NCBI GenBank assembly: GCA_037013685.1
Contig: CM072886.1
Location: forward strand, 62,364,933 to 62,428,932
Direction: 5' to 3'
From: Acridotheres tristis
Lineage: Eukaryota; Chordata; Aves; Passeriformes; Sturnidae
Length of the DNA: 64,000 nucleotides
Below the pieces are notes generated by a model, which worked only from the letters and a program-made list of their open reading frames with translations, made no database searches and had not been told where the DNA came from. Made by a program: the position numbers and the translations under genes. Shown here in pieces: positions 35,851 through 49,625 of the stretch (the first letter of the stretch is position 1; each line of letters starts with the position of its first letter).

Positions 35851-38800
35851 CAAAGGCCAGGCTGGCTCTCTACGGTGGGATTAATCCCTGCGCACGCCAG
35901 TGTTCCAGAGAAGTCTCCGCTCCTGTAGCAGGCTGCGTCGCGGGGCTCTCAAATCACTTTGCAGGCAGAAAGAAATGAGATGGGGAGGGGAAAAAAAAAA
36001 ACACAACCCAACCCCAAACCTATATTGTTTAAGGGGAAAGAAACAGACAGCTAGCGACGTGTGCTGTCCTTCAGAAATGGTAGGGAATGCTGGTTTAAAG
36101 GATGCATGAAAATCGGTTGCTCAGTCAAGGCTGGTCTGTCTGTCTAAGGGAGGAAATAAAACTGCTGGAAACCAGAGAATGCTCTGAAGCAGCCTCTACG
36201 AGAGTCAGAAGAGGGTGATTTTATTTAAGATGCCATATTGTATTTCGCTGTGTCGAACTGTGAAGGGATTTAGAGCAAGAACCTGCATCCCACTCCCTTT
36301 TTCTGAATTAGTTTTATTTATCCGAATTCTTGGCATATGCTTGAGTTGCTTGTAGAAAGTACCTTCCACTTCATTCAGACCAAAGAGAGTCTGACTCATA
36401 CCGTCACTGAACTACAAGACAGGCAGGGCTGAACCACGCATGTTTGGGTACTAACTCCCTCTGGATTCCTCAGCACTGGTTTCATCAAAGATCTCTCCCA
36501 GCATCTCTCCCAGCTGTCTCCAGACCACTGTGAGCCTCTCCCGAACTTCCCTCCCACCTCCCGCGAACTATGGCAACTTACACTCCCCTGGCACCCCAGC
36601 ATCAGTGTACTACTCTCTTACTTCCCTCAACGCAGGTGCCTGTAAGTGCCATAAACTGCAGCGATGGGCAAGTAACAAGCACAGATGCAAAACAGAGACC
36701 AGAGAAAATATCTTCCTTTTGGACTGTTTCAGCCTGGTCTTCACGTTAAAAAAATTTAAAAAAACAAACAAACAACCCCCACTCCCCCATACCCCTCAAA
36801 ATCAACTTATCAAGCTAGGTACAAAGAAATAAATTACGAGAGCAATGAATAGGATGAATGCAGCCAAAGGATAGTGGGATGCTATGTTCGCATGCAACGC
36901 AACAGTGGTCCATAAGAAGCCATTCACTCTCTGCTTTGGCATCAGGAAGAGAAGTAGAGCACAGAGGCCTCTCCCCACCCCAAGGACATTGCAAAAAAAA
37001 GTTGCATAAATACCAAAGGCTGTTACACGCCAGCTCCAAGGAGCTGGATGCTATGGGGTCCCAGGCTTCGGAAAGGCCTGAGATGTGCATGCCATGTAAC
37101 ATGGCCATCCAGATCAAGCTGTTTATTGCAGCTTGTATGTTTTGCCATGACAATAAACTCCAAGGTACCAGGTTTCTAGCAGGTATATCTCCTATGTGTC
37201 CATTTTATATTAACATTAGGTTTTAACTGTGAATTAAATCTAGTATTAGAGTCTAGATGCACAGTACCCTAGGACTCAGCCTGCCATTATGCAGATCAGC
37301 AAAGGAGTCCCTTCTATAAACGACTGCACTGGCTTACTGTAATTGCTAAAGAATGTAGTAATAACATTGTAAGCTCCAGCATTCTGGATTTAAGAGTTGA
37401 TACTGTAATGCAGACTAGCTTTATGAAACAAGGATCTTTTACCATAGCATCCCCTGTATCTTTAGTTCAGGTTCACTGTGAAAATGATTTTCTGTTCTAG
37501 CAGTGATCTGGAGACAGAAGCAGCAACAGGCCAAGATATCTGGACAAACATGCCACTCAGTACTACGAGAGAGATAATCTACAGCAGCAAAGCAGACAGC
37601 AAAATTGTATTCACCCAGCTAATGTAAGGTTCATTGATTTAATAAAAAGAACCAAGGGAAAGAGACAAAGACTGGAGATTAGTGAAAATCAAGTGAAAGC
37701 CCTGGAGAAACTGCAAACCCATCATCAAGGTTCAATTCAGAGTACAAGGCATTCTGTCTGCCACCTTTTTTATTCCAGTAGTACAGAGTGTTACCTCAGG
37801 AGAAAGGAATCTTTCCTTCTCAAACATTCACCTTGCCAAGAGGTGTGGCACACGCAGAGAAAGAGAAGCCACATTCATGCTGAAGCAAGCTTTGGGCAAC
37901 TTTCCCTTCTGCAGCAGGCTCATGTAAGAGGCTTGTGTGTTCCTCTACTCTGTGACTATAGTGTTTGCCTCAGGACCCTCATTTTTTGCCACGCTGTATA
38001 CTCCAGGCTTTTACATCTTTGTCCATGTTTCTGCTTCAGAGTAGAAAAGAGACCCCCACAATGTAAGTGCATTGTAAGTTAAAGCAATAGTGCTTCCCTG
38101 AGCCAGCAGGCACTTAATTCATGGCTCTGGGAAGTGCCACAACTGCCACCAGCCACGTCAAGTTCATAAGCCACTCACCTCCGCTCTGACTCGATACATG
38201 TTGGTTGCATTAACAGACGAGGGATGAGGGGACTATGCCTTATGAGTGTGGCCGAACACACAGGATATGCAACCATGTCACAAGATGCCCTTGTGCCTTA
38301 GCAGCTCCTCTGCCAAGGGCCTACACTGGGCCTCAGTATATTCCCTGCACAAAGGATTCCACAAAATATCAAGGTGCTGATGAACAAGAGTGGGACACAA
38401 GAACCCACATAGACCCAATCGTTTTTATTTACTGCTGATGATGTGCTGAAAATTATAGGACTCCCAGGAGAATATAGAGCTCACCAAAAGATACTAAACA
38501 ATTTGGCATGCAGGATGCACAGTGTCTAGAAGAACTGTTTTTCAATTCACTAGTTGTAATGTGCCATCTACACAACATGTTTTATACAATTAACAATACT
38601 TCTAAAAAGTTGTATTTTTTTTTAACACTAGCATTCAGGGAAATGCAGTGATCGACAGTGTATTGAGTGTGAAAAGTAATCTCATCATTATTGATCGATT
38701 GAAGTTCAAGTCTTCAATCTTTCATAAAATGACATTGTTGGTCTCATTACAGCCTCTAGTGGACAGTAGTAATCCACCTCACAGACCTGTCATACTATTT

Positions 38801-39080
38801 GCTCAAATGACAAGCGTTATCAAGGCAGAGAGAACATGAACATACAGGTCATTCTTATCCACCAGCAAAAAGGATTTTTGAATACAATCAAAGGTTTGCT
38901 GTCACTGCTCGTAACGTGCCTCACTTTACTCTTCAGGTATAGCATTGGCTTGTAAATAAACAGAGAACTTCTGCTATTCATTTCAGCTCCTGACAGCTTT
39001 CATAAAACTAAATTCATCTCAAATATTTTTATAACAGAAAATATTGGTTGCCATGTTTTTGGCTTAAGTAAGATGTTTTT
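35851..39080. other. Upstream flank of the island, no gene seen
   Basis: CpG density falls off quickly after 35960. The stretch is mostly single-copy with short A-runs (35990-36000, 36760-36780). A small perfect inverted repeat, CCAGCTCC-AA-GGAGCTGG, lies at 37030-37047. Open frames (36858-37226, 37693-38082 plus) have no recognisable domain. On the minus-strand model this is proximal upstream regulatory DNA, or an intron of transcripts from the distal promoter. Confidence 0.5.
37030..37047. repeat. Perfect 8-bp inverted repeat
   Basis: CCAGCTCC and GGAGCTGG flank AA. It is a short palindrome-like element, possible by chance in a window of this length. Confidence 0.8.
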
Positions 39081-39084
39081 AATC

Positions 39085-39290
39085 CAACTCAGAATCCACC
39101 GACTGTCCAATTCACCTCCTATCTATTTATAGCTCTCTCATATTCAGATAATTTTTGCTAATGCAGTTATTTTTGTTATTTCAGACACATGCAGCAGATT
39201 TAAGGTATTTTTACAGCTTTAATAAATGAGAAACTGTAATTTGGATTACAGCTGGCTAATTAAGGTATGCTTTCCTCAGGAAAGTTAAAA
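39085..39290. promoter_or_regulatory. Candidate enhancer with MEF2, GATA and homeodomain motifs
   Basis: This AT-rich stretch holds a perfect MEF2 consensus CTATTTATAG (39123-39132), a GATA motif AGATAA (39146-39151) and a TAATTA homeodomain palindrome (39257-39262, in GCTAATTAAGG) within 140 bases. It has no repeat signature and its texture resembles conserved non-coding elements near developmental genes. It lies about 3.3 kb upstream of the island on the minus-strand model. Conservation is not shown by one sequence, so this is a motif-based guess. Confidence 0.3.
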
Positions 39291-42200
39291 ATCTACACAA
39301 TTTGAACAATAATGTGTTTGGACTGTATTTTTAAAGTACCACTTGTGTGAATGTAACGAAGTATGACTAATGTCTTTAATTTTTATGTATTCACTTAGAA
39401 ATGAGTATATCCCCTGTCAAAACAGAGCTGTTGATTATGTTCTCCAGAACTCTGTGATTCTTCAGATGCAAGGAAATTAGATTGGTAGACACAGAGAGCC
39501 AATGCCATCTCTTTAAAGCCACAAGTATCTCATGCAAATTAACATTTAGCAAAAGGAGAGTAAAGCATTCATGAAAACTAAGCAAGTATGTAGTAGTACA
39601 CTGTGACTCAAAGAAAAAAAAATCTTATAGTCTAAAATGGTGGTCCTTTGCAAGTGAATTCAAAGGAAAGACTGCCATAACTTTTTTTATTTTATTACAC
39701 TGTAGCTAGGTAAGGGTTGTAGGGTGATGAAGAAATCATTATTTGTCATGCCTTACAGTTTAGGTAATGGGATATTTAGGTAAAAAAAAAAAGTTTACCT
39801 TACCATTGTCTTGATTTTTTAAAAGAAGCAATCAAGTTCTTGTTAAATAACAACAGCTTCAATGGCTTTAAAGTAACAATAGGTCCTTAGATGGATATCT
39901 GAAATGAGATGCTGTCTTTTTGTTGTTACTTTTTTCAAACTGGGCAAAACAATTAATCGGAGAATTAAGAAAACTGAGGACTCTTCTAAAGTCTTAAAAT
40001 CGAGTCTGATTTAATCTTTTGATAAAGAGGTCAGTCAGTTACAGGTCACTGCTATGAAAGAAGACCAGTTAACTTACTAGTGACCACATCAGGATGGACC
40101 CCAGTCACGGCCCCATAAGCTGTGGCAACCAGTGGAAAATAAAAGTGCTCAGCCCTTCTCTAGGGGTGCTTAACTGGTCTAGGCACCTATCAAGTAATAA
40201 CTGGTATGACCTGTTAGGTGCTTTATGGCCAGTCTCTTCAGCTATCTGAGGTTTCAGTCTGTGTCTTGCCCTCCATGTATCTCCCTTGACACTGCAGCTA
40301 CCCCATATGACTGGTGTGAGCAGAAGGGCCAAGCACAAATGGGAACTAAACTGTCTTATTCCTGGAAGTGATCGTTGCATCTTGGGGTTAAAGCACACCA
40401 GCAGAACAAAAAGAGGAAGCTCTGCTCTGCAGAAATGCTTTGTTTCTAGGGATGTCAAGGCAGTGCCGTTAACAGGGATTAACACTCAACCAGCATTCAG
40501 GAGAATTTGCCGGCCACTGTCAGGGAGAGGGCTCTCAGGTGCTAGGAGGGAGCAGCCGGAGACCACATGCCCTTGTAAGAGACACATGTTGTCCCATCCC
40601 TTTAAATCATACCGGGTACAGAGACTTATCTGGGAGTTCACTTACCAGGTTTTTTTTCTGTTTCTTAAGGGCGTCATGGTCTAGACTGATTAGATTATCA
40701 TCTACTCTGTAAACACCTAGGGTTGGGAAATATCTCTTGACCTTTCTTAAAACATCTTACCTACATATTAGGCACTGTGGTTTCCAAAACCTGCTAGTCT
40801 CTCTGATCACTGCTATACAAGTTTTGATCAGTGCCATGAATTTTTATGAGAGGAGGGGAATGGTCTAGAATGGAATAGTTACGTGTTTGAACAGACAGAA
40901 ATTGAAAACATGGATTTTTGACTCTTAAATCCTTTAATGGTCCCAACTGAGCTGCTCTGGTCTATTGGACAAATCCTTCCTACCTCATGGATAATCGACC
41001 TACCAGACCTCCAGACCCACTGTGCTCAGTTCTGCTGCCAAGTCTGCTCTTTTTATTCACATGGTAAAAATCTTTATGTTTTGTTGAGAAAATGCACAAC
41101 TTACAATGACAGTTATTTTCTACTCTCACTGTCTTTACCTCTTCACAAAATATGATACACACGGGCCTTGCCCCCAAAGCTGTCATGCAAATTCACAAGT
41201 CTGGTTTACCAAATTCATCCAATATAGGTAAGTTTGGGCTCATGCCTTGGTTTCAAGACAGCGAGAAGTGCAAGCTCATTAATGTTCAAGACCAAAGTTA
41301 TTTTTTATCTATATTTTCTTCAAAAAGAAATCGAGTAACTAAGACAGTATTAACCAGAAAGACAGTAATGGTCTGAAATACAGGCATCACCTTCACAGGA
41401 AAGAGCTATATTTCTTTGTTTATAAAAGGTATCATAAAAATTACAGTCACCTGATGCACAGGAATGAAGACTTTGAACGGTTCCTGAACATCAAACAAAA
41501 ATTTAAATGGGATAATTTTGGTATGAAATAATTGCTATATCCCCTTATATGACTCATAATCGGACAATCACCAGGCAGAGATGGACAACAGGCATGACAG
41601 TGTATTTCCTGGAGGGTAGGAATTCCTCAACCTGAAAGGCTTTGACCAACAACCTAAGTGAGCATGGTAAACATTTACCTTCAATTTATCCAATTACAAG
41701 CTGAGAAGATATTTTTCATGTTTCTTCTGCAAGGTGACAGGTACATGCCCACAGAACCCTAAAACTCCAGAGTTTAAAAAAAATTGTGTCCCGGGAAAAT
41801 GACAGGAGGCCTGAGGTATGATATTACATTAAATCAGAGTTATTTTAGCTTGTGCTGACCATTTTATCACTAGACTGGCATCACTTTGACTTCTTACTGC
41901 ATAGAGGCAGCATCTTTCCCTCAGAGATCTGCCAGATCCTTATGTTCTGTCTTCACCCTTCAGCAGAGGCCTTTCTGCTAATGGCAAAAAAGCTTCTCAT
42001 ATTGACTGAGATGTCATACCATGTCTCTCTCTTTCACCCTACTTAGTTTTTCCACACAAGAGCTCCCATTTATGCCTGTCTTACTCTGCTTGATCTGTCC
42101 TTGGTCTGCTCTCATATCATCCTCATATGATATTATCAATTTATTTATATTTAAGGTAATGAAAGATACCCATTCAAAGCTCCAGAAGCCCTGAGACATA

Positions 42201-42560
42201 GCAATTACAAGCAAAACACAACAGTGTGCAAAAAGTTTTATCAAAAGGAACTCACCTGGGCAACCAGGTAGACCAGAAACACCTGCCTGCTGAAAGCCTA
42301 TCTCTAATGTTCTCCTAAAGTGGTGGGGTTTTGCCTCAGGGCTTCTTCAAAGATCATAAAATTCAAACTCTTGTGAAGTGTAGGTTCTACCACATGGATA
42401 GATTTGTTCATGCATGGACTGTTTTGTCATGGGGTCAAGTATAGCCAAGAAAGTGGAGTGGACACCTTGGGGGCAGGACCATCTCTCAACCAGCTTTCCT
42501 ACTCAAGAGACCCTAGCTCTGAACTTTTCTCACTATAGAGTTTTCACAGTTTATACTCTC
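39291..42560. other. Anonymous sequence, no gene seen
   Basis: Single-copy-looking DNA with short open frames on both strands, such as 40105-40485 minus and 40286-40684 plus, which overlap in antisense. No domain, CpG cluster or clear repeat is evident. Confidence 0.5.
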
Positions 42561-42815
42561 ACAGAATCATTAAGGAAAATACTTTTAAGATCAGCAAGTC
42601 CAAATTGTCAGCCCAGCACCATGTTCACCATTAAACCATGTTCTCAATGCCATAACCACACATTTTTTGAACACTTTACAGGAATAGTGACTGCACCACT
42701 TCCTGTGGCAGTCTGTTCCAATTCTTTTCAACTCTTTCTATAAAAAAAAATCTTTTTTAATATCCAACTCTAACCTCCCCTGGTGCAACTTGAGGCCATT
42801 TCCTCTTGTCTTAGG
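42561..42815 (-). repeat. Bird-type CR1 LINE, truncated 3' end, antisense
   Basis: The plus strand starts with ACAGAATCATTAAGG and continues with CAAGTCCAAATTGTCAGCCC, TTTTTTGAACACTTTACAGG, CCACTTCCTGTGGCAGTCTG, CAATTCTTTTCAACTCTTTC, AATATCCAACTCTAACCTCC and CAACTTGAGGCCATTTCCTC. These are, in order, the hallmarks of the reverse-complemented CR1 3' end in birds. The element is 5'-truncated, as is typical of CR1, and lies on the minus strand. It is clearly younger than the copy at 2.6-4.1 kb. This is the best single indicator of an avian genome. Confidence 0.93.
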
Positions 42816-45800
42816 AGTCCTCTCATCTTATTTGTGCAAGAGGACATAAGAATGGCCACAGAGTGGCCATAGGACAACAGTCATAAGCAGATGCTTAGGG
42901 AGACATGGGCATTATATACTACTTTATCCACGTACTTTCCAGCCTCCCACTATTTTCAGCTTAAGGAGCTTCCTGACCAGAATGTGGTTTCTGTCCATTT
43001 AGTCACTCTGAATGGATTTTTCTCCCAAGATTTATACAATCTTCTCCATCGCCATCTGTAAATTGTAGGTATGTGCTATGTCACATTGCACAGGTCAAGT
43101 CCCTGATGCAATAAGAATTCCCACATCATGCCTGCCTCATTCAGTGTTCCTAGCTCTTGCACTGAGAAGGGAATGGCCAGTCTCTACCCATACTTTCAAT
43201 GCTACACAGATCTTTGCAGCCCTCTATCATATTCCCCCTTCTTCCAAGCTGGAAAGCTTGTTACCAAAGCCAGTCAAAGTCTTCACTGCTGCTGCTGCAA
43301 TTCTTACCTGGTTTTGAGTCCCTCTGTCTTGGTCTTAGTCCTGAGACATCTGCACTCCCTCTGTTCTTCTGCCTGTAGAAAAGTGATAGTAAAAATTGTC
43401 CTTTTATTCCACAGAGCAGTGGTGACACAGTGAAGTACAAGTATTATTACTATAAAAGCAATACAGAATGCTCTCTTTTCCCAAGGCTTAGCCAAGGACT
43501 CAGAAAAGCAGCAATTCCACATATCAAGGACAAGAGAACACAGTAGTAATGTAAACAAAAATAAACTCATGGTTCTATCTACATTTTTTTCATACTTATT
43601 TAGCAACACAGACTGACTTAAAAAAACCCTTCCCATTTCATAAACTGCCTCTATCAACCAGTCCATTCCTGTGTAAAAAATCAGAACTGATGGGACATCT
43701 CCCACCAATCTCAGATTACTTCACACAGTTATATGCACAATAGGTCTGAAAAAAATGACATGCTACTATGGGGAAAAAAAAAAGTGGGACTGCCAGATGG
43801 TTTCCCTGCCATTTAATCTGTCTCTCCCTTTCCATGCTGTATCTCATTTCTTAGGACATGGTATTAAGTTATTTCTCTCTCTTACTTGGCCCATCTTCAG
43901 CTAGGTGTGTAAACTTGGTGTCTAATTTAAGATGTACAAGTTGTCCCGTTGTCTTAATGGTTCTGAATCATACATTTAAAATGAGCTTTGTGCTTGAGGG
44001 TATGGCCTCGTGAACATCTTTTAGTGAGGCATTCAAGGGTGTGGATTTACAGGACACCAGCTACCCTGCAATAACTGCACAGATGAACACCCTTTGCCTG
44101 CTGGTAAATGCAAAGCAAGTTAGCCCAGAGAGAGTCTCAGCCAAGATAACCTCTGCCCCCTACAATTGCTCTTCCTGCTGTTCCCTGAATGCTGCTCCTT
44201 TTGCAGTAAACGTGACAGTTGCATATAGGGGCACGACCACCTCCTTCATCTCCAAACTGATCCATCTGCAGACACAGTTCAAAGCATACTTTTTCTTAGT
44301 ACACCCCAAAATCTTGCAAACTGAAGTCATATTTAAGAGGCCTTGCCCCCCTTGATGTGTCATGACTTCAGCCTTTTTTTTTTTTCATGTTTAAATGATA
44401 GGATATATTCTTTGCAGAGTCTTCATCATGTATCACATATTCACATATATATAAGTTCTCTAATTCTTGAGCCCTCCTGTTTACCCCTGCTGGTTAAAAA
44501 TGCATAGCGGGGGTGGGGAGGGAGCAGGGGGGACAGGAAAGGGCAAGCAATTCCTCAAACAGCTCTGAATCAAACCAGGTACCCGCTTTGGGACGAGGGA
44601 GCAGAGGGGACAGACCTTGTGACTACTGAATACCAGTGGCTGCTGCCCCCAAGGGTATTTCTGGGAGCCTACAGGTATTGTTACACAATGTATATATTTC
44701 ACAGGGTCCTGAGCAGTTTATCAGCTGTACAGAAATTCCTGCATAGTTTATCATCTGGGCAAGCATCCCAGCACCAGTGTTGTCTCTCCTTAGTCTCTTC
44801 AGAGTATCAGAGGTTCCCAGGAACATTCCCAGAAGCTTTTAGCTCAGCATGAGTCACTGCCAAGTTGAAGAGTTTCTTCGAGTCCCTTGTAGCAATCATC
44901 CTGAAAATTGCAGAAGAGGAGCTTGCCGGCTCTACAACCATCCCTAAAAGGCTCAACTTGTATAGGAGTCATTGTCTGGCCTCCAAAAACGTTTGTCTGA
45001 ACCAAGACACATTTATCTCAACCTTGCACACATTTAAAGTCTTCCCAATGAGGTCACAAAATCTCCTTGTAGCTCGAAATAAAAATTTTCCTTTGGTGAT
45101 TTTCTAAAATATTTTTTTATTTTAAATTCTAATAATCCGTCAGATCCCTAAATGTGGATCAGCACCCCTTTCCTGTTCAAACTAGATGCTGTAGTCAGTT
45201 ATATAAGGCCAAGTTTCCTTCCCAGGCAGTTAATAGCATAGGCACACAGGTTATACATCGTCTGCAGTAAATGATGCAGTGAAATACTCCATTATGTGAT
45301 ATATCTCTCAGAACAGTTACCTCCTGAGAAAAGACTTCAGTTTTGAGGCCAGCAGACTTTTCAGAAATGGCAAACAATTGGTGGGGTAAAAAGGTAGATT
45401 TCTCCAAGGGTGAAATAACAGTGTTTTCTTATTTCACCCTATAAAAATTATAATTTTCTGAAGACAAAATGAAAGAAAAAATCCCAACAACCACCAAGCC
45501 CCTTTTGCTCTTGAAGAACCTGCTTCTCCCTATGTATTTTGCTTTCTGAGGTTTGCGTTTGACATGTTCACATTTTTAATGCTTCTTACTAGCCAAAATG
45601 TTAAACGGATGACTTAAGTTCCAGTATATCGCTTCCACTGAATCTGTTACTCTTGTAGTGGCACTTTCCCTTAGTAGCACATTGAATTAGTGTAGTTTAT
45701 GGTGACCAATTCCTAGGTTTCCTCTAGTGCTCAAATCTTCAATGAACAGAAAGATAAGTGTGAAGAACTTGCCAGCTTGAAATCCCTGCTATCTGCATAA

Positions 45801-48800
45801 CAGACCAAAAATTGGTTTTTAATTATTTCAAGACTTCAAACTCTGAATATTTGGCTGCATAATTAAAATCTGGATTGTAAAAATATACTGAAAATACCCT
45901 TGAACCCTTCAAATGTTTCACCTGTTAGTTATTCTACTTCAAACTCTTCAACTCCTCAGCTTTACTATTTTGTTTTCTTTGATGTTTGCTCCTTTTAAGC
46001 TAACCCCAAAGAATTTCACTCTCAGCCACCATGGTTATAAAGCTGTGGTTTGTTAGCTTTGTAAGTGTTTATGATACACAACTCTCTTCTGTCTTTCCCA
46101 ATCTTTAGGAATTAATACCTTTTATGCATTGATTAATAGCCCTTCTTTCTTGATATTCCTTTTAGGAGAACTAGAAATAACCACCAGATCATCATCTCCA
46201 TCACTTGGTAACACTGCTTGTGGTCTGGTGTATAACTCTTGTATAAGGATGGTTGGTATGTAAACACCCTCCTTAATCGTCATTGTTTGTTTCAAGGATA
46301 AAACAAACAAAACAATAACAAAACGTCCTTTCTTTTGCATGCTGGAAGCACATGCCATTAATATTAATTAATTTATTTATTTAAACTTGGTTAAAGCATT
46401 TGCTCTTAGGCTGGAAATGTGACTGCCAAGTTTCCTGCCTGCAATTTGTTACAGCTCAGTAGTAAACTCCTGAAAATAGGAATTTGAAATGGAAATAGTG
46501 ACAGGCCTTTTAACTACACTATAATAAGCAGGGTTTTTATCTTGCATACTGTATGTCGTTACACAATGGCAGCCTATCATAATGTGCACGGAAAACAAAC
46601 AGGGTCTCTTTAGATCACTCTTCTGGCTAAAACTGGGCAGACAGAGGAAGTAAAACAGGCTGGAAAGACAAAAGACTAGAAGGTCAAGAACACCACACCC
46701 AGACCTAAGCCCTTCTGTTACACAGTGGAGCACAGGATCTTAGAGAACTTGCACTTGAATAAATTGACTTTGATCAGCTTGCCATAAAAAAAAGAGGTGT
46801 AGCCTGCTATATTGCTAAAGGAGGTAAAGAAGGAAACTTGCCCATAGTCTTAAGCTGCAAATTAATGTACCCAGACCCATCCTGTTACACAGAGCAAAGC
46901 TTCAAAAAGTATGTTTCTTGCAAACATTTCTTATCTACTTGTAATAATATGTTTCATGTAATTCTGCACATATAAAACACAGGAACATTAAAGCTGGTTT
47001 CCACAGTAGCTTTCCAGTGACAGTTGTAAAGTATAATTTTTCAGAGTTGCTGAACATCCAGAGTCCTCACAAGTCACCTGAGTTTCTCTAGATCTACACC
47101 TAACTGACAGCAGTACTGTATCTTTGTGAAAACAAAACACTGCTATTGCTTTTTACAAGGTGTTTGGCAACCAGCAAAATAAGTGAATCATATGTATAGA
47201 ACAACAGAGTATCTGGGACTTGTACCGAGCATTTCTGCTTTGTAGAACATATGCTTAAACGCCGTATACTGAAGTGCCATATCACATCTATTTTTACTAA
47301 TTGAGTTTACTTGCATTTGGGCACTGCACCAGCTACTCAGCAAGTCCAGGAGATTAATGTAAAAGCCTCTCTGCATTTAGAAAGTAGAGTCACTCTAGAT
47401 TTACAGCTGCTTACTTTGAGGGTGGCTGACTGCTGATCCTGAGGTCTTTGAGGAACAGATGGTTTTCTGAGCTGCAGTGATAACGAAAATGATATCATTT
47501 ACCTCCTAACATTAAAATAAAAAGGCAGAATAAAAGAAAAAGCAATATATTCACCTTCTACAAATAGCATACCTTAGTACACAGTGGGATAAGAGGAGGG
47601 GGAGGCCCAGTCAAAACTCAAGGAATAGTATTAGAAATTCACATGAGGACAAACTTCCATAAAATAACCCATCCTGATCTGGACTGTGAAAGTATTGGCC
47701 CTTGTAATGTTAGAATTTATAGCTTTAATCTTCTTAAGAGCTGCATGGCTCTTCTCACATGCAGGGAAAACAGATTTGATGTTTGTGAGATTAAAACTAC
47801 TGAGCTGAACTTTGCTTGTTATTGGCCAGAAGCACTTGGAAACCTAATAAAGCATTCCATTAAAATCTTGGCATTTTAGTAACACAAAAGAAGTAGGCTT
47901 CTCAAAATATGAGTCTAAGGCAAAAGGACACTTTGGGGGAAAGAATTTGGATTTTAACTAAGTTTGCAATACTTTAAAATAGATCAAAGGAAACATGAGG
48001 TAGAGTGGAACAATAAGTGCTTGATGTAACTAGCAACGTCCAATTCTTTGTTGTTTAAACTTTATTACATTTGAAGACATGTTTTCATGTTCTTTTAAAC
48101 TTCATACTTTTGTGAATCTATCAGTAGCTGGAAAAAGTACAACCCATGTCACTGACTGGCTCTGTGGTCTCTAACAGGTAATGTGAGGCCTGATCTCATA
48201 AAATTGTGAGGATCCACAACCACAGCTGAGATCAAGGGGGGATACTCATATTCTGGGCTTTAGATTATCAGCTTTATTTTGAAATAAAGAGCTCCATTAA
48301 AGCTGGCTAGGCTATAATTTTAGGTACACAGGAAGCCCATAGTGAAGACGGGCATGTACTTGTAATCAGAATATGGTTTGATTTGATCTATGAAGTCACA
48401 ACTAATGTTTCTGTAGAGAGAGTGGTAATACTTATGGTGATGGTATGAACTATGAGTTCAAAGCATGACTGATCAAGGATTGGGATCTTAGCAACAGTGG
48501 TAAAACCTTGCATAGTACCATTTGGGCAAATGAGAGCTGCATAGTGCCAGCTGCATTGCTGAGAACCCTTGCTTCACCAAGGTACAGTGAAAAGAACCCT
48601 CATAAACAATGGCTTTTCCTGTTCTCTGCAGGCAAACAGGCAGAAATAAAGACATATAATCAAGTTGAAAAGAAGTAAATTTTCATAACCAGCCCCAAAT
48701 AAAACAAGTCTCTTGCTAGGGTTCATTGACGAGGTTTGGGGTTTTGTCAAGGCAAACAGCATTAATTCCAACACGCTACGAAATTACTTCATCCTATCTG

Positions 48801-49588
48801 TACTGACAAAGCCAACCATGAAAACTATGCTAGCATTTGCCTATGTATGGTTACAGCTAAATCAGATATTCTAGATTCATTCTGCTTACAGAATCAGGAA
48901 GAATGTAGGCTTTCTTCTAGAAAAAATGTGGCTAAAACACTGTAAAGCCTGTAAGGATGATCAGGTAACAATCAAATACCTACAAACAAATTTTAGCCCA
49001 GATTTTACCCCACACAGAAAACCAGTGTTGAACCTGGATTACACAGCTGGTGTGAGTGAGTCCTACACAAGTTCATCCCATTGTAGATGACTGCACAGAA
49101 TTCACTCATGCAATTCTATTTTTTGCCCTTTCAAAAGAAATTCCCCTTTGCACAGCTGAACATTACTGGATGCTCATAAACTGGCTGCTAACATGGCTGG
49201 TATGCTTCATTTTTTGTGGCACTAACATATGAAGAGCTATCTACTGTAACAGATGCTCTTTGACAGTGCAAAATAACAGCACTCAGACTTAAACTGTAAA
49301 TTATAAACAATCCCTCTCTAACTATAAAATGAATACACAGAATGGGGAGCCTTGTCAACTAAGATTATTAGTAAATCAGGCTGAGGAAGACAAATTATTC
49401 ACTAAAGCTAAAGTAACTAAAATTTTATTCAGTTAACATTACTGCCATTAGAGCTCTCCTGTTCTTTACCATAACTGGTAGCTACGAAAAATAGTAATTA
49501 TAAGCAACACGTAGTAAAAACAGTTATATGTCTTCTTGCTATGGAAAAGCCACATAAAATGTTTCTGGTCTTTTTTTTATTAATTACT
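42816..49588. other. Anonymous sequence with possible CR1 scraps
   Basis: No gene is seen. The stretch around 43195-43320 contains TTGCAGCCCTCTATCATATT followed by CCAAGCTGGAAAG. This resembles a phrase of ancient antisense CR1 elements but is too short to call firmly. A G-rich patch lies at 44508-44545 and an A/T run with TTAATTAATTTATTTA near 46361-46380. Open frames such as 43304-43708 minus and 44041-44355 plus show no recognised domain. Confidence 0.45.
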
Positions 49589-49589
49589 A

Positions 49590-49625
49590 TCAGTAGAAAA
49601 GACGCTATATAAATGCTTATTAGTG
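49590..49625 (+). repeat. Possible MIR-family SINE tail
   Basis: CAGTAGAAAAGACGCTATAT followed by AAATGC resembles the 3' tail of MIR-type SINEs, which ends in a phrase like AAGCGCTATATAAATGC. Only about 35 bases match, so a chance resemblance is possible. Confidence 0.3.

Noticed and set aside
43195..43320. Possible ancient CR1 fragment (CCTCTATCATATTCCCCC, CCAAGCTGGAAAG)
   Set aside because: Only two short phrases match; not enough to fix boundaries or orientation, so mentioned only under the surrounding stretch.
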